From NCBI RefSeq assembly GCF_009909615.1, contig NZ_WWNE01000018.1:69393-133392 (forward strand): 64,000 nucleotides of DNA, in the 5' to 3' direction. The notes under the pieces were generated by a model. That model saw only the letters and a program-made list of their open reading frames with translations. It did no database searches and was not told the DNA's origin. Shown in pieces: positions 48,907-56,139 of the stretch. The position numbers and the translations under genes were made by a program. Position 1 is the stretch's first letter. The number at the start of each line of letters is the position of its first letter. This DNA comes from Acidiluteibacter ferrifornacis (GTDB lineage Bacteria; Bacteroidota; Bacteroidia; Flavobacteriales_E; Vicingaceae).

Positions 48907-51707
48907 ACTACTTTATCCAAAACATCACAAAACTGTTGATTCAATTGGGGAAGTTCTTCTATATCATATTCTTCACCGATGTATTCCAGTTTTCTAACCG
49001 TTTCTTTCAATGAGTTGATTTGTAAATTATCTAAGCTAGGTTTTAGCTTGTGTGCCAACTTTCTGATTCGGTCGTAATCATTGGTTGCTTCGGCCTCTTT
49101 CATTTCTTCAATAGCACTGGAAGTTTGCTGAATAAAAATGGCCACCATCTTACTGATGAATATCTGATCTCCTCGACTAATGGTCGATAATTTCTCTAAG
49201 GTATATAGAGCTTTGTGGGTTAATACAGGTTCCTTATTATCAGCTTTAGGAAGGGTAGACTTACCCAACCATTGCATCAATGTTTCTAAAATTTCTCGTT
49301 CTTCAAATGGTTTACGGACCGTGTCATTCATTCCAGATGCAATATAACTTTCAGTGTCTCCTTTTAATACATTAGCGGTAAGCGCGATTATAGGAATGTC
49401 AATTTTTAGTTGATTGCGAATATATTGAGTGGCCTCAATTCCATCCATTACTGGCATTTGAATATCCATTAATATCAAATCAATAGGCTTCTCTTGCAAT
49501 ACATCAATAGCTTCTTTACCATTGGTAGCAAAATGAAGGTTTAACTCGTATTGAGCTAGTGTGGTCTCTATTACTAATCGGTTGAGCTCATTATCTTCCG
49601 CAATTAAAAGACTCTTTCCTTTTAGCTCTTCGCAATTATACTGATCATTCGAAAAGGAACTCTCCTCACTAATATCTTGATCAGACAATAGAAATGGCAA
49701 TGTTATTATCACTTTAGTACCTTCTCCTTTCTTACTTTCTATCGCTATATCTCCTCCCATTAAATCAACGAGTTGCTTGGAAATATTCATTCCCAACCCA
49801 GTTCCTCCATACTTTCTAGCAGTAGAACGATCCTCTTGGGTAAACTTGTCGAAGATGGTTTCAAGGTATTGTTTATCTATGCCCACTCCAGTATCTGTCA
49901 CACTAATCTGTATCAATTGAGCGTTGCCTTGATTTTTAATAAGTTCACTAGAAATGGTCACGCTACCTTTCTGAGTGAATTTAATAGAGTTTCCAATCAA
50001 ATTGAAAAGTACTTGATTTAAGCGAAACGGATCACCGAATAGAGTAGGAGCAATTTTAGAGTCAGTGTGAGTAGTCAGCGTAAGGCCTTTTTCTTCTGCT
50101 TTCGGCTGCATGACATCACACGCTTTTTTTAGACTATCACCCAGGTTAAAGGATACATTTTCAATACTTAGCTTTCCTGCCTCTATTTTGGATAAGTCGA
50201 GAATATCATTCAGAATAATCATTAAATTGTCTGCAGCAGAGCGAATAACATCAAGGTGAAATTGTTGCTTTTCATCCAACTTTGTTTTATTCAATTGGCG
50301 AGCCATTCCAATAATTCCATTCATCGGTGTACGAATTTCATGGCTCATATTCGCTAAGAATACTTCTTTCACTTTTGAAGACTCCTCTGCTTGATATTTT
50401 GCTTCTACTAATTCTCTTTCTATCTCCTTTTGTGAAGTAATGTCTAAGTGTATTCCTACAGATCCTGTTGGTTTTCCCAATTGATCAAATAGAGGGGCTC
50501 CGCTGACTAGCCACCACTTAGCTTCTCCTCTCTTGTTTTTCGTCGCTATCTCATACGCGTCTGAAACTCCTTTAGTGCGCATACTGTTTTTTTCTATTAA
50601 AACTTCGGCATTTTCTCCTCTAACAAAGAGTTTAGAAGCAGTACTGTTTAAAATTTCGTCCAATTCAAACCCAGACATTTTACAGAAACTTTGGTTGGCG
50701 TATAGTATTTTTTCATTTTTGTCTACCTCCAATAAACCAAGGTTCATGTTTTCAATAATACTGCGGTATTTCTCTTCGCTTCTTTTTATGGCATTCACTT
50801 GATTCCTTTGTATGGTAACATCGCGATAGTTCCACAAATGCCCACTGTATCTGTTTTCTACATAAATTGGAATGTAATCTCGTTCAAAAATTCGACCATC
50901 TTTGAGTAATAATTCGTCGTTTAGAACTTTCTCTTTTGATTCTAAAATTTCATTAATTCTGTTGACAAAACCTTCTTCATCGATAAAAGAGACTTTACTC
51001 TCTTCGGCTGAACTTGAGCAATCTAATCCAATTAATGAATCGGGAGGAGCGGGGATAGCAAACAAATTGCAAAAGGTTTGGTTAACCAAAACCATTTTGC
51101 GATTTTCATCTTCTAATAAAACGCCTGATTGTAGCGTTGCAATTAAGTTTTTCAATCGGGTTTCAGATAATTTTATTTCTGTAATGTCCCTAGCTACAGC
51201 ATTTACTTGTACTAATTCACCGCTATCATCATATATAAAATTGACATTTTGTCCCAACCAAATGGTGTCACCCTTTTTATTGATTACAGGAAATTCTTTG
51301 TAGCTAGTAACTTCTTTTCTAATGCTTTGTTCTAAATAAAACGCTTGAATTTCTTGGGTGTATTCAGCATCTACGAGAGCGCTAAAGCGAATTTGTTTTA
51401 TTTCCTCTAGACTATAACCTATTTTAAGGAGTGCTGTGGGATTAGCATAAGTGAAGTATCCATTATTATCTGTTCGATAGATAATATCACTTGCGGTTTC
51501 TACTAATAGTCGAAATCGAGATTCCGTTTCCTTAAGCTCTTCAGTACGTTGAGCAACTCTATCTTCCAGTTCACTGTTTATTTTACGTAGATTTTCATTC
51601 GCAAAATGCAACTCTAAACTTTTGTCTTCCAAAATCTTCTCCGCTTGCCTCCGAGCTCTTTTCTCTCGTTCAATTCTTCGCTTTAAAATATCAACTTCAT
51701 TATCCAT
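48879..51707 (-). CDS. Soluble hybrid histidine kinase (PAS3-HisKA-HATPase-REC-HPt), H-NOX partner
   Basis: 942 residues and no transmembrane segment. Coiled-coil 1-62; three PAS domains (about 63-180, 185-305, 312-430); HisKA with His456 (NMSHEIRTPMNGI); HATPase with N-box NLIGNSIKF, DTGVGI and GGTGLGM (to about 672); receiver with Asp748 (LILMDIQMPVMDG); HPt domain with His886 (KLAHKLKPSLDNL). Phosphate can thus run His-Asp-His and out to a separate regulator. The gene begins one base after the H-NOX stop. In other bacteria H-NOX directly inhibits its neighbouring kinase on NO binding; the same is inferred here. The sigma-54 activator encoded two genes upstream is the likely phosphate acceptor. 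Confidence 0.92.
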   Translation of the reverse strand: MDNEVDILKRRIEREKRARRQAEKILEDKSLELHFANENLRKINSELEDRVAQRTEELKETESRFRLLVETASDIIYRTDNNGYFTYANPTALLKIGYSLEEIKQIRFSALVDAEYTQEIQAFYLEQSIRKEVTSYKEFPVINKKGDTIWLGQNVNFIYDDSGELVQVNAVARDITEIKLSETRLKNLIATLQSGVLLEDENRKMVLVNQTFCNLFAIPAPPDSLIGLDCSSSAEESKVSFIDEEGFVNRINEILESKEKVLNDELLLKDGRIFERDYIPIYVENRYSGHLWNYRDVTIQRNQVNAIKRSEEKYRSIIENMNLGLLEVDKNEKILYANQSFCKMSGFELDEILNSTASKLFVRGENAEVLIEKNSMRTKGVSDAYEIATKNKRGEAKWWLVSGAPLFDQLGKPTGSVGIHLDITSQKEIERELVEAKYQAEESSKVKEVFLANMSHEIRTPMNGIIGMARQLNKTKLDEKQQFHLDVIRSAADNLMIILNDILDLSKIEAGKLSIENVSFNLGDSLKKACDVMQPKAEEKGLTLTTHTDSKIAPTLFGDPFRLNQVLFNLIGNSIKFTQKGSVTISSELIKNQGNAQLIQISVTDTGVGIDKQYLETIFDKFTQEDRSTARKYGGTGLGMNISKQLVDLMGGDIAIESKKGEGTKVIITLPFLLSDQDISEESSFSNDQYNCEELKGKSLLIAEDNELNRLVIETTLAQYELNLHFATNGKEAIDVLQEKPIDLILMDIQMPVMDGIEATQYIRNQLKIDIPIIALTANVLKGDTESYIASGMNDTVRKPFEEREILETLMQWLGKSTLPKADNKEPVLTHKALYTLEKLSTISRGDQIFISKMVAIFIQQTSSAIEEMKEAEATNDYDRIRKLAHKLKPSLDNLQINSLKETVRKLEYIGEEYDIEELPQLNQQFCDVLDKVVKDLQKNYA

Positions 51708-51708
51708 G

Positions 51709-52248
51709 CTAGATTTTCTCTATTCTAAATTTTACAGTCTGTCCATTGTTGTCAATTTCTGTCTGCTTCACATTAAAGTTTACGCCGAAATGCGCACCGC
51801 AGCCATGAATTAATCCTTCAGCAACGTCTCCCATACTTCGGTGAGAGTTATATATCAATTCAATGGTTTTTTCATCGAGTTGATTTCCTGTAAATTGGGG
51901 AGGGTTTGCCTCAGGGTATAATTTTCGAACCTCTGTATGTATCAATATTTCAATGTTTAGCAACATGTCAAATGGGTCTTTTATGTCTTTCAATAGTTCC
52001 GGATAATTTTTAGCCAATCCACCAAATAAGTATTCTCCATAAGTTCTGAGTAAGTCGGGTAAAGGAATTCCTGAGCGTTTGTGCAGCGCTATCACTAGGT
52101 TGACCAATTGAGCATGATCGTAGGTGTTCACCGAGGTATATGCGCCGTCTAGTGGATCATGAGCGTCGGTGATGATATTGTCAACCATTTGGTAGTCAAA
52201 CTTTTCTTCTACCATCTCTAAAAATTCTGTAAATATTATTCCTTTCAT
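51709..52248 (-). CDS. H-NOX heme-based nitric oxide sensor
   Basis: 179 residues, a stand-alone H-NOX (HNOB) protein. The proximal heme ligand is His104 (LLNIEILIHTEVRKLYPEA), with the Pro pair at 116-117 shortly after. The heme-propionate motif YxSxR is complete (Tyr133-Ser135-Arg137 in LIYNSHRSMGD). No tyrosine follows in the next ten residues where O2-binding H-NOX proteins place their distal Tyr (position 142 here is Val), so NO/CO selectivity is expected. Flanked by the sigma-54 activator (6-bp gap) and the hybrid kinase (1-bp gap). Very likely controls that kinase in response to NO. Confidence 0.95.
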   Translation of the reverse strand: MKGIIFTEFLEMVEEKFDYQMVDNIITDAHDPLDGAYTSVNTYDHAQLVNLVIALHKRSGIPLPDLLRTYGEYLFGGLAKNYPELLKDIKDPFDMLLNIEILIHTEVRKLYPEANPPQFTGNQLDEKTIELIYNSHRSMGDVAEGLIHGCGAHFGVNFNVKQTEIDNNGQTVKFRIEKI

Positions 52249-52254
52249 CTTTTT

Positions 52255-53607
52255 TTAATTTAATTCGATTTCTTTTTCCGAAATCATTTTGTAAATAGTA
52301 GATTTTCCAACGTTCAATCGTTTAGCTACCCCAACCACATCATTGTTGTATTTAGTCAAAAAGTACTTTACGATGTCACAAGTATATGCTCTTAGCGATT
52401 TTTCTTCTGCTAAAAATGCTTGATCTCCTTTTACGGAAGCATAGTTGATATCGTTCGCTGTAATGATATTTTCCTCACATAGCACAGCCGCCAGGTCTAT
52501 CATGGCTTTTAATTCACGAACGTTACCGGGGAAATTATATCGCAGCATTTTTTCTTTAGCGCTTTCATCGAGTTTGGGTTTGGGTTGCTTGTTTTCTTTC
52601 GCGTATTGAGCAATAAAATGATTGGCGAGAATCAACACATCGTTTCCTCTTTCTCTTAGTGGAGGCAATTCTATTGGCAATCCCATCACACGATAAAACA
52701 AATCTTCTCTAAAATGCCCTTCTTGCACTTCCTTTTGTAAATCACGGTGCGTGGCTACAATGATTCTTACATCCAATTTTACTAACTCATTACCGCCGAC
52801 ACGCGTCACTTCCCTTTCTTGAAGTACACGAAGTAGTTTACTTTGAAGGTTTAAATCTAATTCTGCGATTTCATCTAAAAAAAGTGTTCCACCTTGAGCT
52901 TCTTCAAACTTTCCTTTTTTTCTAGCTAATGCACCAGTAAATGCTCCTTTTTCATGTCCAAATAATTCGCTCTCTACCAATTCTTTGGGGATAGCGGCCA
53001 TATTTACCGCTACAAATGGCTTTTTACTTCGATCTGAATTGTAATGAATGGCTTTAGCTACCACTTCCTTACCAGTTCCTGTTTCTCCTGTTATCGATAC
53101 ATTGATGTTCGATTTACAGGCCTTTTCCATCATTTTAAAGGTTTTTGTAATGGCAGGACTTTGACCTATAATGGTTTTCTCAAAAGAGAATTTATGTTCT
53201 AATTGTTCGTGCAACTGGTTGACTTCATCCCGCAGGGATTGGGTCTCCATGGCTCGAAGCACTGAATTCCACAACAAGTCTTTGGTATTGTCATCTTTGA
53301 TGAGGTAATCGTAAGCGCCCTTTTTTAGAAGTTCTAAAGCGACACTAATTTCCTCCTGTCCACTAATTACTATAACTGGTACTTTAGAATTCCAATGTTT
53401 GATTTTAGTCAGTAATTCATCACCCGTCATGTCGTCCATGCTGTAGTCGATGGTAATCAACTGCGGATTGAGGTGTAAATTTTTAAGGCATTCTTTACCA
53501 GAGGCGAAGCAATGAACTTCGAAATCAGGGTTCAACGACAAATGGTATTCTAATATTTGAGAATACCACGGATCATCGTCGACAATAAATATCTTGTATG
53601 CACTCAT
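52255..53607 (-). CDS. NtrC-type sigma-54-dependent response regulator
   Basis: 450 residues with all parts of an NtrC-family activator: receiver (1-120) with Asp10-12, phosphoacceptor Asp54 and Lys104; AAA+ domain (about 145-385) with Walker A GETGTGKE (174-181), sigma-54-contacting GAFTGA (221-226), Walker B GTLFLDE and the Arg-finger region FREDLFYR; and a Fis-type HTH at the end (GVAKRLNVGKSTIYKMISE, 426-444). It should bind upstream sites and open promoters held by sigma-54 RNA polymerase. It sits between wecA-like and H-NOX genes. A TTCC-N7-GGAA box lies 21 bp before its start. Confidence 0.96.
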   Translation of the reverse strand: MSAYKIFIVDDDPWYSQILEYHLSLNPDFEVHCFASGKECLKNLHLNPQLITIDYSMDDMTGDELLTKIKHWNSKVPVIVISGQEEISVALELLKKGAYDYLIKDDNTKDLLWNSVLRAMETQSLRDEVNQLHEQLEHKFSFEKTIIGQSPAITKTFKMMEKACKSNINVSITGETGTGKEVVAKAIHYNSDRSKKPFVAVNMAAIPKELVESELFGHEKGAFTGALARKKGKFEEAQGGTLFLDEIAELDLNLQSKLLRVLQEREVTRVGGNELVKLDVRIIVATHRDLQKEVQEGHFREDLFYRVMGLPIELPPLRERGNDVLILANHFIAQYAKENKQPKPKLDESAKEKMLRYNFPGNVRELKAMIDLAAVLCEENIITANDINYASVKGDQAFLAEEKSLRAYTCDIVKYFLTKYNNDVVGVAKRLNVGKSTIYKMISEKEIELN

Positions 53608-53627
53608 TTTTTCCTTTTTTTAGATGG

Positions 53628-53644
53628 ATTCCAAATTACGGAAA
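53628..53644 (-). promoter_or_regulatory. Single UAS-type box just before the activator gene
   Basis: ATTCC-AAATTAC-GGAAA (plus-strand reading) has the same 5-N7-5 geometry as the boxes upstream of the three other units. It lies in the 51-bp gap between the wecA-like gene and the activator, ending 21 bp before the activator ATG. The proximity to the start suggests feedback control instead of sigma-54-type activation from a distance. Confidence 0.5.
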
Positions 53645-53658
53645 AAATGAAGACTAAT

Positions 53659-54744
53659 TTAGCTATTCAACACTTTTTCATTTTGTTGCAATTGAATTTG
53701 CCACTCAGCAAGGGTTTGGTTTATCATCAACCATTTGGAAAGTACAACTTGGATTAAAATAAGTGACAAAATCACTAAAGTGCTGCTGAAAATTGCCGAA
53801 AGTATGATTCCAATTAGCATTAGTGCAAGTTGAAGCGCTACGATAGAAAACACAATTTTTGCATGGTTCTTTTTATTGTTCAACAGTAAATGATGCAGAT
53901 GGGATTTATCGGCAGCTAAAATGGAATATCCTTTTGAAAAACGCTTTAGAAATACGCGTAAAGCATCAATCACTGGAACGAGTAAACCACTAGCAATAAG
54001 AATGAAAATGGACTGAGAATTCGTGTGCTGCATTGCAGCTTGAAGAAGAATAATACTTAAAGTGGTTAATAAAAAGCCTAACGTCATTGAACCGGCATCT
54101 CCCATAAATATTTTAGCTGGATATAGATTGAACTTTAGAAATGCAATAAGTGTTGCAGATAGGGTGAGGCAAACTATAAAAATACGCTGTTGATTTAAGC
54201 TCAAAGCTATGCCTGCTAGAAGCAAGGTTGTAACTAATCCAATGCTGCCTGCCAATCCATCTATGCCATCAATTAAGTTAAATGCATTGGTAGATCCTAC
54301 TAAGACTAAGATTGTGATGATATATTGGATTGCTAAAGGAATTTCATGAATGCCAAATAGTCCAAACATAGATTCAATACGTACTCCTGAATGAGTCACT
54401 AAAAAGGCAGCAGCAATTTGAATCAATAAACGAAGTTTTGCCGAAAGATCGAAACGATCATCATAAATGGACATGAGGAAAATTAATGCCAATGCAATAA
54501 ACGATTGTTGATAGATCAAAATGGTCAATAATAGGGAAGAATGAAAGAATGCGACTATTGTAAAAGCAGTGAAAATGGCTAGTCCTCCAACTAACGGAGT
54601 GGACTGTTGATGGATTTTTCTATTGCCTGGTTGATCAACTAATCCTATTTTTTTACTGAGGACGATATAGATGTGAATTAATAATCCTGTTAAGAGAGTA
54701 GTCGAAATAAATGTTGAAATGGATTGAAGTACTATGTTTTCCAT
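53659..54744 (-). CDS. WecA/MraY-type polyprenyl-phosphate sugar-1-phosphate transferase
   Basis: 361 residues with about ten transmembrane helices. Active-site motifs of the family: DDRFDLSAKLRLLIQ (Asp-Asp), NLIDGIDGLAGSIG, GDAGSMTLGFLL and the Mg/sugar-nucleotide loop DKSHLHHLLL. It transfers a sugar-1-phosphate, probably GlcNAc-1-P, to undecaprenyl phosphate, the first membrane step of polysaccharide assembly. Thirty base pairs downstream of a glycosyltransferase gene and followed by the activator, H-NOX and kinase genes on the same strand. WecA-type rather than MraY, because it lacks peptidoglycan gene context. Confidence 0.92.
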   Translation of the reverse strand: MENIVLQSISTFISTTLLTGLLIHIYIVLSKKIGLVDQPGNRKIHQQSTPLVGGLAIFTAFTIVAFFHSSLLLTILIYQQSFIALALIFLMSIYDDRFDLSAKLRLLIQIAAAFLVTHSGVRIESMFGLFGIHEIPLAIQYIITILVLVGSTNAFNLIDGIDGLAGSIGLVTTLLLAGIALSLNQQRIFIVCLTLSATLIAFLKFNLYPAKIFMGDAGSMTLGFLLTTLSIILLQAAMQHTNSQSIFILIASGLLVPVIDALRVFLKRFSKGYSILAADKSHLHHLLLNNKKNHAKIVFSIVALQLALMLIGIILSAIFSSTLVILSLILIQVVLSKWLMINQTLAEWQIQLQQNEKVLNS

Positions 54745-54774
54745 AATAGTGTTATTTAAGTTGAAGTAAGGTGA

Positions 54775-55986
54775 TTAGTTTTCGAAAAATAATTTCTGAT
54801 TATTCAGATGGGCTACTTTGTTTTGAAGTAGACTTGTATTCGGTATTTGAGCGATTTTCGATTTTACGTTCTCTTTGTTTTTGCTTTTTAATGCTCTTTG
54901 AACGAGGTAATTGTATTTGCTAGCAATAATTTCCCAGGTATAACGACGATCTGCAATGGATTTCATCACTTTTCCCAATTTCGCTAAGTCTCGCACGGAG
55001 GTATTTTCGATGATTGTTATCAACTCCTCTTGATTACCAAAGTAAAGCGCTCGATGTCCAGTTGTCGTGCGATTATATGAAACTCCAAAGGCTATAACAG
55101 GTAAACCTAAGTACATGGCTTCCACTAATGAAGGGTTGGTTCCTCCGGCACTGTGACCATGAACATAAACCATGGCATTGGATCGTAAAACATCCAATTG
55201 ACGCTGATTGTAGATAGGGTCAAGTAAAATGATATTATCATAATCTGCATAATCCGCTTTTAACTTTCTGCCGTATTCGTTGATGTTCCAATTTCCTACT
55301 ATCACTAGGGTATATTTTTGCATGGTTGCAAAGGATTCCAAGATCACATGTACGTTATTTTCTGGTTCTATTCGGCACACTTTAAAAGCGTATGTTTTTT
55401 GCAGAAAGGGATATTGTTTTTTATCAGATACAGTTGGTTTCACCTTCATGGTGTGGTCAGCGCCATACTCTATAATCTGACTTAAACTTCCATATCGTTG
55501 AGCAGTATAGTTCTGTATACTTTCGTTGTCAGAAATGTCGATGTGGGAATAGTTGACGGCAATACTTTCAGCCCACCATAAATACCATTTGGCAAACTTG
55601 TTCCACTTGTCTCTTTTCCATTCAATTCCATCAATGGAAACAATAATTTTTTTGTTGGTAAACAAACGAATGAATGGAAAAATCCAAGCTCCAGCCACTC
55701 CTAAAACTAACATCACATCAGCAGTAAACAACGCGTGGAGAATGGATAAGGTATCGTAAATGATACTTTGAACCCCGTTTGCATCAAATGGGAGGAATTT
55801 TAATTTTGCGCCTTTATAAGTTGCTTGACGCTCCTCTTTGGGGTACTTCTTTCCCGAGCAATATACAGTGATGTCGTAGTCTTTGGCGGTATGTTCTACC
55901 AAATGTTCTGCTAATGTTTCAAATCCACCGTAGCAAGCAGGTAGTCCTACGGTTCCGATGATGGCTAGTTTATTTTTCTTTTTCAT
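54775..55986 (-). CDS. DUF1972 glycosyltransferase (GT4, rhamnosyltransferase-like)
   Basis: 403 residues from the ATG at 55986. An upstream in-frame start at 56133 is rejected because it would place the sigma-54 element and UAS boxes inside the coding region. The N-terminus KLAIIGTVGLPACYGGFETLAEHLVEH is the DUF1972 signature; the C-terminal GT4 half has HGHSAGGTNPSLVEAMYLGLPVIAFG with the E-x7-E-type motif. DUF1972 proteins are typically rhamnosyl- or related transferases in exopolysaccharide synthesis. First gene of the operon ending with the NO-sensing genes. Confidence 0.9.
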   Translation of the reverse strand: MKKKNKLAIIGTVGLPACYGGFETLAEHLVEHTAKDYDITVYCSGKKYPKEERQATYKGAKLKFLPFDANGVQSIIYDTLSILHALFTADVMLVLGVAGAWIFPFIRLFTNKKIIVSIDGIEWKRDKWNKFAKWYLWWAESIAVNYSHIDISDNESIQNYTAQRYGSLSQIIEYGADHTMKVKPTVSDKKQYPFLQKTYAFKVCRIEPENNVHVILESFATMQKYTLVIVGNWNINEYGRKLKADYADYDNIILLDPIYNQRQLDVLRSNAMVYVHGHSAGGTNPSLVEAMYLGLPVIAFGVSYNRTTTGHRALYFGNQEELITIIENTSVRDLAKLGKVMKSIADRRYTWEIIASKYNYLVQRALKSKNKENVKSKIAQIPNTSLLQNKVAHLNNQKLFFEN

Positions 55987-56010
55987 TTTAATCGTATTTG
56001 AAAACGGATG

Positions 56011-56026
56011 TGCCAACAGTGTGCCT
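56011..56026 (-). promoter_or_regulatory. Sigma-54 promoter of the glycosyltransferase/activator/H-NOX operon
   Basis: Minus-strand AGGCAC-N5-TGGCA against consensus TGGCAC-N5-TTGCA: the invariant GG (-24) and GC (-12) are present at exactly the right spacing, with only two other mismatches. It lies 25 bp before the ATG at 55986, and the boxes at 56091-56127 are about 80-110 bp upstream, the normal distance for an NtrC-type activator. Confidence 0.8.
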
Positions 56027-56090
56027 CTCTTGAGATTAGTGTCTAATGTTTTGTTATTAAGTGTTTTGGGATTGGGTGAGAGGCGAGTTG

Positions 56091-56127
56091 TTTCCAAATA
56101 AGAGAAGTGTTTTCCAAATTTTGGAAT
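56091..56127 (-). promoter_or_regulatory. Tandem UAS boxes upstream of the glycosyltransferase operon
   Basis: In plus-strand reading, the distal box is TTTCC-AAATTTT-GGAAT (56111-56127). The proximal, degenerate box TTTCC-AAATAAG-AGAAG begins exactly 20 bp nearer the gene (56091-56107). The same arrangement and phasing appear at 44124-44160 and 61296-61332. Confidence 0.75.
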
Positions 56128-56139
56128 CATCAAAATGAA

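Noticed and set aside
55987-56133. Longer N-terminus of the DUF1972 glycosyltransferase
   Set aside because: It would place the sigma-54 promoter and both regulatory boxes inside the coding region; the family signature starts just after the ATG at 55986.
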